The notes under the pieces: generated by a model | Seen by the model: only the letters and a program-made list of their open reading frames with translations | Told to the model about the DNA's origin: nothing | Database searches by the model: none | Shown here: in pieces, positions 33,642-46,075 of the stretch | How the letters are laid out: every line of letters starts with the position of its first letter | Position numbering within the stretch: the stretch's first letter is position 1 | Assembly: GCA_015680685.1 (NCBI GenBank) | Contig: MNCI01024968.1 | Coordinates: 42,772-106,771, forward strand | Source of the DNA: Gnetum montanum | Taxonomy: Eukaryota; Streptophyta; Gnetopsida; Gnetales; Gnetaceae | DNA length: 64,000 nucleotides | Direction of reading: 5' to 3' | Program-made: the position numbers and the translations under genes

Positions 33642-35627
33642 CTAGAATGGAGGATACCCCCCATAGCTAAACAGTTGAGCATGGCTAGAATTAATAAATG
33701 GAAGGTTAGGATCTTTGCATGCTGGAAATATTAGGACCTGGTCATACTTACCCCATTGGGGTTCACACACTTGATTAGAGTTGACATAGTGGGGCAAGTT
33801 ATAAGATGTGGTTAATTTATAAGGAGTTGACCCACTATGGTACTTGTGATCATAATATGGTATGTAAGGATCAAAATGTCTCCCCATGTGGCTATATTCA
33901 TTGGGCCCCATGGTTGTTGGAGTATTGAGTGGTGACCCTGATAAGGTAACATAAGGCACTGGGTTCGAAGTGGAAGATGCACCATAGTGTTGGACTTGTG
34001 CTGAGTTGGCGAGTGTAGTGGTTTCTGAACTGTGGTGTCCCTTTCTACGGTCACATCTAAAGAAAGGATGTCTATGATGTTGTGGAGGATTCCCACTTCT
34101 GTTGATAGCAGAAGCACAAGTAACATCTGTGGGTTGATGCTGTGGTGCAAAACCTTCTGCAACACTTGGTGGTGATGTAGAAGGAGGTCAAGGATGAGAA
34201 TGTTAAAATTGAGAAGAAGTGTAATGTCCATGAGGTGGTGGTCCTGTTGGAGAGGATATGGGTTGATAGTATTAAGGAGAATAATAATAATGTGTCAAGA
34301 TAGAGGATGTTGATCCAATTGGGGAAATACGATGTTGAACTTGATAAGCACTTAGGTTCGGATGGTATGAAGGGTGTAACCAGTTTGGGGATGGCTTCCC
34401 CCACAACTAGGATTGTTTCCACTGTGATTGAACACAGTATTTCTGCACGAACTCTGGATGTAACATTCTTCCCCAATGCTCATGCAAATGTGACAAGATT
34501 GGGCATTGGTTCTTGGGGTGATTGTACAGGAAAATGTTACATTGATACATACGATTGGAAGTTAAGTTCTTATTCTTTTCAACCCTTCCTTCTTATTGTT
34601 GAAAGGTGTTTTTTCCTCTTGGGTTGTCATGACTCTATCTCCAATACTGTTGGCATATTCTCCACATTTTTCATGTATCCATTCCATCATCCTATTGATC
34701 TTTTCCTCAACTTCATCCAATGATTTTAGTACTAGCAAAGATGGTTCCACCTCCTTGTGGTGAGTTGATTTCTCCTCTTCATAATCATGGGCCTTTGTTG
34801 ATTCTTGGGCCTATTGAGAGCTTTCAGCATTCTCCCATTTAACCATTTCTCCTTCTTCTTTTGCTACCTGCTTGATAAGCTCTTGGAATTGATGGGTTTG
34901 TAGCTCATATAGTTGACCCCAGGCATACATCCCTAAGGTTTCCCTTGTTTCATTGCGAAGCCCATCTATGATATGGTACATTAGCCTTTCCTCAGAGAAC
35001 CCGTGGCCTAGAAAATTGTTTAATAGTGCATAATATCTTTCTAAGGCCATGTCCAAGGGTTCATGTTGCACTTGTTTCTACTCTTGGATTTGTCTCCTCA
35101 AGACTGACACTCGCATAGGTTTGATATCTTTCATTAAATAGTTCTACCATTGTTGGCCAACGTCAAATTGATTTTGGTTTTAATGACCTATACCATACTT
35201 TTTCTTGGCCAATGAGTGTCAAAGGAAAGAGCTTAAGTATTTTCCATCCATTATCAATGTTGTTCCATACACAAGCATCGTAGAAGGCTCATAAATGTTG
35301 TTGTGGATCTAATTCATAGCCTCCTAAGGACTTGGGAAAGCTGTTTAAGTCAAGTCTAGGTAGACAGCTTTCCTTGCAATTCCTGTGGGATATTCAAATA
35401 GCCTCTTGTATATGTGTTAAGCTTGTAGTGGCCAATAGGGGTTCATCGTCACTAGTTATGTTATGCATTCATGATTTGGGATGAAGTTGTCTTCGTTTAT
35501 GTTCATAGCAAACCCCTACATCAGATTGGGTACTCCAAACTTCATCTTCTTCATCATATAATTTGTTTGTTCTCCAATGAATTACCCTACTAGTTGTTAT
35601 GTTATCATAGTCTTGTGAGAGAGACAT
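33642..35627 (-). pseudogene. gag of element E
   Basis: The start ATG at 35627 gives MSLSQDYD; the YTHPDEY module of A, B, C, D and G is missing. The Retrotrans_gag-like core is readable at 34811-35300 (WYRSLK, ELFNERYQTY; open part from QHEPLDMALERYYALL to ELIKQVAKEEGE). A Cys-rich site (CHICMSIGEECY) lies near 34480-34515. The C-terminal tail is Pro/Tyr-rich (33642-33959). Interrupted by stops and frameshifts. It would form the particle. No protease follows it. Confidence 0.75.
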
Positions 35628-35751
35628 GGTTGTAAATTTGTGTGTGATTTAATTGTAATTACTACTATTATTATTATTTTTAAAATATATATCATTAATA
35701 CTTTGTTACAGTGATCTTGTATGATGTAACTAATCTAAATAACTAGCACTG

Positions 35752-35769
35752 TCCCCGAAAATGATACCA
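35752..35769 (-). other. primer-binding site of element E, mutated
   Basis: Minus strand TGGTATCATTTTCGGGGA against the expected TGGCGCCGTTGCCGGGGA; most changes are C to T or G to A. Confidence 0.7.
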
Positions 35770-35770
35770 A

Positions 35771-35850
35771 TGATGAGTGGCGAGCTACCCCTACACTCAA
35801 CTGATGAGTGGNACACCAATGATGAGTGGCGAGCTACCCCTACACTCAAC
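35771..35850 (-). repeat. 5' LTR of E, first fragment, with assembly duplication
   Basis: TGATGAGTGGCGAGCTACCC occurs at 35771 and again at 35820, 49 bp apart, with a single N at 35812 between. The two copies are identical where they overlap, so this looks like two contig ends joined without merging. The LTR continues at 53101. Confidence 0.8.
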
Positions 35851-36867
35851 TGATGAGTGGTGAGGTACCCCTACGCTCAACCATACGAATACCAGCGTTT
35901 CACGCATGATCCGGTCAAATTCCAAGGACTAAGTGCTTATGTGCCCTTGTGGAACAAGGATGGGTTGGTTGATCATTGTCTACCCAAGGTTACCTATATG
36001 TCACAATTGTATGGTTAAATAAGCTTGAGGCATATGATTTTCATAGCTTTTATGTTTTTATGTCCTGCACGAGTAGGGAAGTAGAGAGGTAACTAAGTGA
36101 CTAATTTAACTTAACTACTCATTAACGAAGTTCTAACTAATCCTAACACTAGCATCTATTCCCACTTGCTGTACACATCCTGAAACAGTGCAACACTACT
36201 GGGACTACCAAACGCTAATCGTTACTAGGTTACCAAGCATTACACGCATGCTCGAAGTGGTCATGCTTGTGTAACTTAATAATTTTCTTAATTGATCAAA
36301 ATAAATTATTGTGCTAATAATAGAAATGTAAACTACATAAAATAAAATAAATGCATAAGAAAATAAAATAAAAGAAATGCGTAAGAAAAAAAATCTCAAG
36401 TGCTGCAACGATGAATCAAAGAGCTCGTCTTTATTGTCGTACACAAGGTGTGCTCAGGTACACAATGCCAAATAAAGATTCATCCACACTTAGACCTCCT
36501 ACTTTGGGCACTTGGAAAATACTCCAACTTTCAAACAGACTACAAGAGTTTTGCTACTTGACTGCTAAAAGACTTCCTCCAATTGTGCGCTTGGGCAGTG
36601 TATTTATAGGCTTGGGAGCAACTCCTCTAATAATTAGAGTAACCACTCTAATAATTAAAGTAACTTCTAGAGTAACCACTAGAGTAACCGCTAGAGTAAC
36701 CATTCTAATAATTAGAATAACTACTAGAGTAACTACTAGAGTAACCACTCTAATAATTAGAGTAACCTTAGAATAAATTAAAGTAACTTCTAGAGTAACC
36801 ACTAGAGTAACCGCTAGAGTAACCATTCTAATAATTAGAATAACTACTAGAGTAACTACTCTCATCA
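35851..36867 (-). repeat. 3' LTR of element C
   Basis: 1,017 bp, TGATGAGTGGTGAGGTACC to TACTCTCATCA. Its right third (36625-36860) is a tandem array of ACTCTAATAATTAGAGTAACC and CTAGAGTAACC units, with a segment of about 125 bp duplicated (36655 and 36780). In element sense the array lies just upstream of the TATA box (CCTATAAATACAC near 36600). The open frames 36411-36776 and 36554-36868 are only this repeat translated. Confidence 0.9.
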
Positions 36868-38760
36868 TACCCCCACGACTAAATGAAAAATCTTTCTCAA
36901 GTTCCTTACAAAATACTAGGAAGGTATGGGATTATTGACTAATTGACAACTGATAGTGGAATGGGATGACAGACTCAACATGTCCAGTGAACGGATCAAT
37001 AATCATATTACAACATTAGTGTTCATGACCATTGTGGTGAACACTCATACATAAATGACATCCAAGCCTTTATTTGGTAGCTTGAAGAGAAAAAGAGAGA
37101 AAGAGAGAAGATGGGGTGTGTTTCCACCAATGCCAAGATTGTGCCTTCTATTGTTTATCCATAGACATGCCACTAAACTTTCTCCTTTCGTAAATGCTCT
37201 AGTTCCGGTCCATCCTGAGTGCTTCCTCCAAGACCAGTCCATTGTTTGTATGATCACCATCTACACACCCAACACAATCATAAATGAGCAAGGATAGATA
37301 ATCCACAATGCAGTTGATACCTTGCCTCGATATGAAGCGCATTGGCTAAGTTGTGATTATTGCAGAAACTAGTTCAGAGATTTATCATTGGCAACTACCC
37401 AAGGTGTAGGGGTTAGGTAATTAGTAAAATGAAAAAAAATTGAAAAATTTGTGCCAAGGCCCCCACAACTAAGAGCGAACCTCCGGTAGCTATAAGATGG
37501 AAAAACATGACGAACAAGAAAGATGAAAAATATCAATGACAATGCCAATAAAATGGATGTCATGGATGGGGATGAAATAAGAAATGATTGATTGTAGGAA
37601 ATTTTTAAGGGAAAGAAGTTAACAATTGCACCAAAAAGAAATGCCAATGGGTCCTCCCCAAAGTAGGCTTATACCCTTTATGCCCTGACAAACCCACAAA
37701 CCAAAGAATCCATAGGCTCTAGGAATGTCATTTGGAAGCAAGAGTTAAAAACTTACCCATAAGAATTCACCAAAGAAAAACAATGCCTCAACCCAGAACA
37801 GACTAATGATAAAACCAACAATGAGGTGGAAAATGGAATGGAATCCCAAGAACAAGGTTGTGTAAAGCCCCTTGTGTATTTCATGGTTAAGATAACTAAG
37901 TAGAACTCATCCCAAATCCAGACTCAAACCAACCATATTCAGTGACCTTGAATCAATACACTTGGCCAATCCATCCTCTTGAGGCAACAAGAATGCTTCC
38001 ACAAAGAGTTAACACCATCCCAAGGAGAGTGAGATGGAGAAGCAGGAAGTGAGAAAGGGCCTTAGTTACAGGGAACCTTTAGGCATGGCTAACATGTCTT
38101 TCCAGTGCCATAACCAGCACTTGTAGCCCATATTTCTTTATTATGTCTAAGGGGTGTGCTTTGAATTCTCACCTTTTTCTCTTTTTTTTTTTGATTTTTA
38201 TGCATGAGAACCACACCATGTAAAGACTTATTTTTATTCACTCATCTTCCTGATATTTGAACAATGTCAGAATGGCAGAAAACCCAAGAAAAAACATCCA
38301 AGCATCCAAGAGAATGGCCAACACTAATGCATCGAATCCCCTTGAATTCACACCTTTTTCATCCTTTGAGTCTTTCCTTGGTTTGAAAAATACCCAGCTA
38401 CCAATTCATTAACAAGTTTACTTAGAAAAAGGGTATTGTACAGTTCCAAGCCAAATGAGACCATAGAGTTGTATGAATGAGTGGATGGTATGGACTCATT
38501 GCTTGTTTTTCCAAAAAAAACCTATACCTTAATATGAGCATCATAATTCAAAGGTAAAAACCAAACATTAGCAATCAATATGATATAATTCAATCCACCA
38601 TCATGAGCACTTATTAGATGATGAATAAAAGTAAATCAAGCAAACAAAGAAATAGTAAAAACATGAACAATGGTGTAAAACAAAAATAAGAAAAGTTGAA
38701 AGAATGTGTAAAAAAAATGGATAAAACAAAAATTCAAAAAGAACTAAGGGCCTATAATAG
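36868..38760 (-). other. polypurine tract and spacer of element C
   Basis: TACCCCCAC (36868-36876) is the polypurine tract. The spacer has no supported gene. It contains the conserved block seen on the minus strand as CTACTTTGGGGAGGACCCAT (37648-37667), a T-run near 38182, and a short version of the TTTTTGTTTTACAC minisatellite (38630-38740). Confidence 0.75.
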
Positions 38761-40090
38761 TTAGCATAGGTGGCCATCTTCCCCATGACTGAGTTGGAAG
38801 GAGGAGATCCGAAATAGTGAGCAAGGTTGTCCATCAAGAGAGGTAGCATGTGTACTGGTTGTCCTAAGCTCCTGGAAAGATTTGTTTTGTTGCACGTTGA
38901 CAAAAAGTTTCTTATCTAGGCTCTCAAGTTTGTATATTGTCATGGCCCCTAAAGAAAAGTTCCATAAATAATATAAGGTCCTTCCCATAGTGTTTAAAAT
39001 TTAGCACGTTGTCGCACATGTGTGGGATTCTAGTAGAGGACCTTATCTCCTAGCTGAAATTTAACTTTCCTAATTCTTAGGTCATGATGTTCTTTATTGA
39101 AGGCCTTGTTCAATTCATTAGATGATAGGGCAGCTAATCAGTTTTCATTTAGCAAGTTAAGGGTTACTAACCATTGTTTCTGTGCTAGATCAAGGTCAAG
39201 TTTGAGGTCACATGCTGTGGATAGTGTACAGAGCTCAGTTTGAATGGAAAGCATTGGTAATTTACTATATACTAACTCATAGGGAGAGTAGCCTATAGGG
39301 AGTTTCCATGTGAAGCGGTATGCCCAAAGAGCATCGTTTAGTTTAGTGCTCCAGTCTTGCCTAAACTTGCTAATGGTTGTTGGCAATATCTTTGTAATCT
39401 CCCTATTGGTGACTTCTGCTTGACTGTTCGCTTAGGGGTGGTATGGTGTAGTCAATTTATGCTCAACCCCTAAGTGTTGCATTAATTTCTAAAAATTTGC
39501 ACCTGTGAAGTGTGTACCATTATCTAAAATAACTGCACGTGGCACACTAAACCTGTTTATGATTTGTTTTTGAACAAATCATGCAACTATAGATGATGTA
39601 CAATCTTTAACAGTAGCTTCTTTAGCCCATTTTGTTAGATAATCAATGGCAATAGTAATATAAGATTTTCCATTGGACATTGGTGTAATCAACCCCATAA
39701 AATCAATTTCCCAAATGTTGAAAGGTTCTAATGGTTGAATCCATTATTGTGGACCCTCCACTCTAATAGTCATTCCCCCATCACATTGACAGTGCTCACA
39801 AGATTGGATGAAATGATGGACATCTCAAAATAATGTAGGCCAATAATATCTTGCAAGTAGGATCTTGATGGCCATTCATCTACCAACATAATGACCCCCA
39901 CAAGGACCCTCATGAGCATCTTAGAGAACTTGTAGTTGATTTATATCAGGAACACACCATCGAACTAAGCCATTGGGATACACTTTTTAAAGTTACCCAT
40001 TGATCTCCATAAAGTACTTGGCCCGATGAAGAAACTGTTGTTTCTTCTTAAGGTTTAACTCTTGTAGTGTTTGTTGGGTGAGGAGATAGG
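38761..40090 (-). pseudogene. integrase of element C
   Basis: Integrase inserts the retrotransposon DNA. In element order: a degenerate HHCC zinc-binding region (HEGPCGGHYVGR near 39885-39925; CEHCQCD near 39785-39800), then the catalytic core with all three acidic residues visible: SYITIAIDYLTKW (about 39625-39665), VILDNGTHFTG (about 39505-39540) and ANSQAEVT (about 39410-39432). The C-terminal part is open at 39138-39386 ([26 protein letters not shown]). The reading ends FQLSHGEDGHLC at 38761. Several in-frame stops, so not functional although the D, D, E set is kept. Confidence 0.85.
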
Positions 40091-40650
40091 TAAGAATGCT
40101 ACTGTACCAGTTTGTCTCCATGGGTGATTAATTATTCAGTACACCAACAAAGAGAAATTCATCAGGGAAATAATCAAAAATTGGATACTCATCCTCTTTG
40201 TTGTCCCATCGCAATCGAGATAAATGATCAGCAGCTACATTCTCGATGCCCTTGCAATCAATCATCGTTAAATCGAACTCTTGTAAGATTGCAAGCCATC
40301 GTATGATATGAGGGCTTACCATTTGCTTATTCATGAGGAACCATATTGCACTATGATTTGTATGTACATATACTTTATATCCTAATACATAGTGTCTAAA
40401 ATTTTCTAGCGCAAACACTACAGCCATTAATTCTTTCTCTGTGGTAGTGTAATTAAGTTGTGCATCAATGATACTTCTACTCATACAGTGGATGTAATAA
40501 GGATGTTTCTGGTCATCTAACTATGTAAGTATGGCTTCTAAGGCATAGTTGGACATGTCAGTCATGATATGGAATCATTTGGACTAGTCAAGAGCTTGTA
40601 GAATGGGTGTTTCTACTAGGTTCTACTTTAAAATTTGGAAAGCTAGTTCA
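40091..40650 (-). pseudogene. RNase H of element C
   Basis: Degrades the RNA strand of RNA/DNA hybrids. The open part 40128-40484 reads YTTTEKELMAVVFALENFR, VHTNHSAIWFLM, RWLAILQEFDLTM and AADHLSRLRW, the standard order for Ty3/Gypsy RNase H. In VHTNHSA the Asp usual before His (TDH) is Asn, a G-to-A change that removes an active-site residue. A stop lies between this part and RT. Confidence 0.85.
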
Positions 40651-41590
40651 CATTCCCTGGTCCATTCGAAAGGTACATCCTTTTTCATTAATTCCACCAA
40701 TGGTTTGGCAACCTTTGAAAAGTTCTCAATACATCTCCTATAGTAGCCAATGTGTCCAAGAAATGATCGAATATCTTTGATAGTTTCAGGGTGATAGGTA
40801 ATTCCTTAGATAACTTTGATTTTCTTAGGGTCTACCTCTATCCTTGTGTGTGAGATTTTGTGACCTAGTACTATGCCTTCTTGGACCATCAAATGGCTTT
40901 TCTGCCAGTTGTGCCTCAAATTGGTTTCTACACATCTTTTTAACACTTGCTCCAACCGATCCAAGGCTTGATCAAAGTTTACTCCATAAATGTAGAAGTC
41001 ATCCATAAAGACCTCCACGCCATTCCTTATCTGCTATTGGAATATGCTTAGAACTAGTCATTGTTGTTGTAGGGGCATTGCACAAGCCAAACGGCATTTG
41101 TTTGTATGCAAACATTTCCCAAGGACTGGTGAATGTAGTCTTGGCTTGGTTTTCTAGGGCTATTTGTATTCAGTTATATCTGCTATATCCATATCGAAAA
41201 CTATAATAATGATGCCCTATGATGGTGTCTAAGACTTGGTTGACAAATGGCAATAGAAAGTGATCTTTGAATGTTGCCATATTTAGTAGTTTGAAATCTT
41301 TGCACACCCCCCATTTGCCTCCCTTTTTAGGCATAATAAATATGGGGCTAACCCATTCACTATCAGTAATGGGGTATATGAACCTAGCCTTGAGAAGTTG
41401 TTCGATTTCTTCCTTAACTACTTGCTTCAGCTTAAGCTTCAATCACCTCTACGGTTGTCTTCGAGGATTCATGGAGGGGTCAGTGTAAATTCTATATTAT
41501 CATATCCTAGGATCTATTCTAGTTAATTTGGGATATGACCAAGTGAAGGCTTCTGACCATTTATTTATTACATTTAGTAGTCTCTCTTTT
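40651..41590 (-). pseudogene. reverse transcriptase of element C
   Basis: Copies element RNA into DNA. Open pieces: 41170-41442 (IEQLLKARFIYPITDSEWVS, IFIMPKKGGKWGVCKDFKLL, KDHFLLPFVNQVLD) and 40806-41018 (EVFMDDFYIYG, then EGIVLGHKIS). The FMDD box (40995-41010) keeps both Asp. The first catalytic Asp, expected in YSFLDGYSGYN, is replaced: the text reads YSFRYGYSRYN (about 41172-41205). The enzyme is inactive by that change as well as by stops. Family assignment (Ty3/Gypsy, Athila-like) is strong. Confidence 0.9.
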
Positions 41591-41976
41591 TGCTATGAAG
41601 TAAGCTTAGCATTAATAATTACTGACTTTCCATTTTTAAGGAACATGTATTCCATACCAGTAGGTAATGGTTTCAACTTGAGGGGCTTCTACTTAAATTT
41701 CTCAGTCATTTCCAACTTTGCCCAGTTGATATTTTCAAGGTTAAGACTTGGAAGTTGGTGGCAGACTTGCTCTAATGCGTGTATGCTATCAATGTAAGTG
41801 CACATCAAACCCTCAGTTGGTTCCATGCATATGAGTGAACTGCTTTCTTGATTAGCTATTAGCCACTGGGTGTCTTCCTATTGTGTGGCTATTGCATACA
41901 GGCATCTTTGTATGTTGATCACTTGTGGACATTGATTACATGCAGGAAATGTTAAAATTTTCACAAACCATGACCT
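41591..41976 (-). pseudogene. protease-RT linker of element C
   Basis: Carries HQLPSLNLENINWAKLEMTE (41705-41765) and PLPTGMEYMFLKNG, a stretch usual between protease and RT. B and D keep only its first part, so their deletion begins here. A TAG interrupts after TEKFK. Confidence 0.7.
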
Positions 41977-42567
41977 CTACACACAATTACACCCTATGTC
42001 ACTGTATGCGATACATGTAACTTTCTTCTTCTTGATCTTTCCGAATGTATTTTTCTTTAATATTTCTAAGGAAAGATCATGGATTCCTAGGCGTGTGTTG
42101 ATGGTGTTTATCCATGCTCTTCCCATTATGATTAGGAAGTCCCCCTTATCGTTGTTTACCTGAATCACTAGGAAGTCAGCTGGGTACAACCACCAAAAAA
42201 TAGTGGTAACAATATCTTCCACCAGTCCCAATGGCACAGTGATGGAATAGTCGGCCAACTCTAGATGGATGTTGCTCTTTTTCAATGGAGGCAAGTTCTA
42301 GGCCTTGTACATTTCTTGAGAAATCAAGTTGACACTAGAACCTGAATCCAAAAGAGCCTTGCATGGCAAATTTTTAATGATTTTTAAGTATATCAAAGGA
42401 TTCCCAGGATCAAAGAATTTCCTAGGAAGGTGGCCATCTTTGATCCAATCAGTGATGACATGTGTTAGCATGACCATATGCATTGAGTGTGGTGACTGGG
42501 TTGAAGGGGGTTCCAAAGTTTTGATTGAGATTGAGACATCTAAGGAATCAACCACTTGTGATTGCAA
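41977..42567 (-). pseudogene. retropepsin-like protease of element C
   Basis: CKALLDSGSSVNLISQEMY (about 42308-42365) has the catalytic D-S-G, followed by LELADYSITVPLGLVEDIV, YPADFLVIQVNN and FLIIMGRAW. One TAG separates the two open pieces near 42297-42299. It would process gag and pol. In line with the gag tail upstream. Confidence 0.88.
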
Positions 42568-43218
42568 GGGCTTGGTTAGACTGTTGGTTTCTAAAGAAAG
42601 GTCTTTTCTTCATGTGGTTGTTGTAACCAATAGTAGGTTGAGAGTTAACAACCCTCGTGGCGTTACATTGTTGCGGTTGGGTAGGGATTTCACCTTGCAT
42701 CGTGGGAGCAAGTGGTAGTGGAGCTATTGGTGGAAGAGATGCAGCTAGATGAGAAGGATGATATGCTTGCAGAATCTCACCTCTAGAAGAGGGAGTCCCA
42801 TAATACTCATAGGCTTGGTAGTGAGGTTGAGGAGTGACGTGACTAGTAGAGTCACGTAGAGAGATTGGTTGCTGCACGTAATATTCATATGGGTTAGGTT
42901 GCCAATAAGGATACTATTGCCTTGGTGGTGGCATTCTCCATGATTGTGGGTGCTACCACTATTGATATTTCTCAATCGATTGTGTTGGAGTTCCACTAGG
43001 ATAATATGTTAAGGGTTGGTGGAACTTCCTTGGGTTACCTTAAGGATAAGGTAACCTTTGAACTATTTTCCTTTTGTTTAATCATGGGTTGAGTGCATAC
43101 ATCCCAAACTCTTACAGATGTAAGATTATAGGGAAAAATCTCTTAGGATGATCATATTGACATATCTTACATCCACTATCATTTTCTATTTTTGAATCCA
43201 CAACCTCTTTAATGATGG
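42568..43218 (-). pseudogene. gag C-terminal part of element C (distal to D insertion)
   Basis: Pro/Gln-rich tail (MQGEIPTQPQQCNATRVVNS, matching B) and the zinc-knuckle-like site CKICQYDHPKRFF near 43130-43165, whose last Cys is lost. Element D is inserted at 43219, next to the duplicated target gatgg (43214-43218). The gag continues at 50269. Confidence 0.8.
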
Positions 43219-43937
43219 TGTTGAGTGGTGAGATACCCCTACACTTAACCATACGAATACAAGTGTAGCACGCACGATCCAGTCGAACTCTGCAGACTAA
43301 GTGCCTACACGTCCCATGGAACACTTAGGGTTAATCATTCGTTGTCTTCCTAGACTTACTTGTAGTTGTCACGGTGTATGGTTAAGTAAGTCTGAGGTAT
43401 ATGATTTTTATAGTTTTAATGTTTTATCTTCTATGCTATTGAGGTAAAGGGTTGAGAAACTAATTACTAACTCTAACTAAGGAACTAAGTCTACATTACC
43501 TAGCATCAGCATCTGTTCCCACTTACCGTACACACCCTGAATTGATGCAACTGTGGCTACCAAATGCTAATCATTGTTGGGATCACCACGTGTAATGCAC
43601 GTGCTCGAAGTGGTCGTACTAAGGTACTTAACTAGGAGGAAAGGGTTGAGAGAACCTAATCTAGCCTAAGTGCAATGGGCATCCATTCCTTGATTATCTG
43701 TACACATCCTTAAATGCTCGTAATCAAGTCGTACTCATTTCGCATCACTAGGAGATAAGGGTGAGAGAGAAAGCAATAAATAACATTAAATAAAATCCTA
43801 TTCCATGCACTACAAGGTTTATCCAAGAAGTTCTTCTTTATTTCCATACACAACTTGTGTTCAGGTACAATGTTGCTCAAATAAAGATCCGTTCACTTTA
43901 GGACTCCTACTACGGGCACATGCAAAATATTCTATCT
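43219..43937 (-). repeat. 3' LTR of element D (right part in gap)
   Basis: Starts TGTTGAGTGGTGAGATACCC (TGATGAG in other copies) and aligns with 49354-50070. The U3 palindrome part and the polypurine tract fall in the gap. Confidence 0.88.
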
Positions 43938-44279
43938 NNNNNNNNNNNNNNNNNNNNNNNNNNNNNNNNNNNNNNNNNNNNNNNNNNNNNNNNNNNNNNN
44001 NNNNNNNNNNNNNNNNNNNNNNNNNNNNNNNNNNNNNNNNNNNNNNNNNNNNNNNNNNNNNNNNNNNNNNNNNNNNNNNNNNNNNNNNNNNNNNNNNNNN
44101 NNNNNNNNNNNNNNNNNNNNNNNNNNNNNNNNNNNNNNNNNNNNNNNNNNNNNNNNNNNNNNNNNNNNNNNNNNNNNNNNNNNNNNNNNNNNNNNNNNNN
44201 NNNNNNNNNNNNNNNNNNNNNNNNNNNNNNNNNNNNNNNNNNNNNNNNNNNNNNNNNNNNNNNNNNNNNNNNNNNNNNN
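43938..44279. other. assembly gap (342 N)
   Basis: All N. By comparison with the other LTR it should hold about 200 bp of LTR, including the palindrome cluster, plus the polypurine tract. Reading frames through it are meaningless. Confidence 0.99.
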
Positions 44280-45207
44280 CACATACAACACAATCATATA
44301 TTAGCAAGGGTAAATGAATCATCATGTAATTAATACCTTGCTTCGGTGTAGGTCCATTGGCTAGGTTGTGGTATGGCTAATTGTGGATCTGGGGATGTAT
44401 TAATGATGACTACTAAAGGTGTAGGGGTTAGGAAAAAATTAAAAAAATCGGGGCTAGGAGAAAATCAAAAAAATCGGGCTTCATACCCCCATGACTAATC
44501 GTGAACCTCCGGTAGTGTTAAAATGGAGAAAGAAAAGGAGTAAGAAAGATAGATAAAAAGGGACAACTATGGCATCGATGAAATGGATGTCAAGATGGAA
44601 ATGAACAAAATAAAATTAATTGCAAAAATGTTAGGGAAAAGAATTTAATTGGTGCACCAAAGAGGAATGTCAGTGGGTCCTCCCCAAAGCAAGCTCATGC
44701 CCTTAATGCCCTGACAAACCCACATTCAAAGAGTCCGTAGGCTCTGGGAATGTCAATTGGAGCAAGAGTTAAAGTCTTAACATCAATAATTTACCAAAAA
44801 GAAAACAATGCATCAACAAAAATATATACACTAATGATACAACTAGAAATGAGGTGAAGAATGGAGAGAAGGATGGAGAGAATAGAATGGAATGGAATCC
44901 CAAGAACAAGGTGGTGTACAACCCCTTGTGTAGTTTATGATTAAAGTGACTTGGAAAATCTCATTCCAACTCCGGCCTCAAACAAACGACTTCCAGTGAC
45001 TTCACATTAATGCATGTGGCCAAACCATCCTCTTGAAGTAACAAGAATGCCTTCACCCAAGAGTCACCACCATTCCGACGAAACAAGGAGAGAATGAGAA
45101 GTAAGAAGGGCCTTAGTTAGAGGGAACATTTTTAGTTCCATAACCAGTGCTTATAGCCCAATCGATTATTTAGTCTAAGGGGTGTGCTTTGAATTCTCAC
45201 TTTTCTT

Positions 45208-45245
<38 letters not shown>

Positions 45246-46075
45246 GTGTTTTGTGTTGTGTGTTTTTATGCGTGAGAACCACACCATGCAAAGACTTTGT
45301 TATTTTTATTGTCTCAGCTTCTGATAATTGGGTAACATCAGAATGGCAAGAAAACTCAAGAAGAAAACATCCAAGCACCCAAGAGAATGACCAACACAAA
45401 AGCATCAAGTTCCCTTGAAATCACACCCTTTTCAATCCTTGATTCCTTCCTTAGTCTGAGAAATGCCCAGTCACTGATTCGTTAAAGTTCTTATTATGGA
45501 GACTATACATTTCCAAGCCAAGAGAGACCATAGAAACTGGTGGATGGATGGATGAAGTGAACTCATTTCCTACCATATCAAAAGAAACATACCTTAGTAT
45601 CAACATCGTGACTTAAAGGTAAAAACCAAACATTAGCAATCAACATGAAAACAGTTCATACCATCACGAAGAACACTTATTGGGTGACAAACTTACAGGG
45701 TGGATAACACACGCAAACAAAAAATGAAAAAGTATAACGATGTTGAAAAAAAAAACAAGAAAAGTTAAAGAAATTTGTAAAACAAAAACAAGAAAAGTTG
45801 AAGAAAGTTGTAAAACAAAAACAAGAAAAGTTAAAGAAATTGTAAAACAAAAATGTGTAAGACAAAAATGTGTAAAAAAAATGTGTAAGATAAAAACTTG
45901 TAAAAAAAATGTTGTAAAACAAAAATGCGTAAAACAAAAATGTGTAAAACAAAAACTTAAAAAGAACTGAGGGCCCTCATATGATTAGCATAGGTGGTCA
46001 TCTCCCCCATGACTGAAATGATCTTAGGTTATCTAAAATAATAAATGTCTATTTGAGTTTCGTAGAAGTGCCCAA
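44280..46075 (-). other. spacer and pol-deletion junction of element D
   Basis: No supported gene. It aligns with B 11170-13000 in reverse. It contains the conserved block (minus strand GCTTTGGGGAGGACCCACTG, 44675-44694), a (CT)n microsatellite (45211-45241), the minisatellite of ACAAAAATGTGTAAA-type units (45740-45960) and, at 45990-46075, the same join as in B. Confidence 0.75.

Noticed and set aside
36411-36868. Open frames on both strands with repeated IIRVTT or TLVVTL residues, also at 52844-53177
   Set aside because: They are translations of the CTCTAATAATTAGAGTAAC tandem array in the LTRs of C.
43805-44333. Several long open frames across 43861-44325
   Set aside because: They run through 342 N and have no real sequence in the middle; the flanks are LTR.
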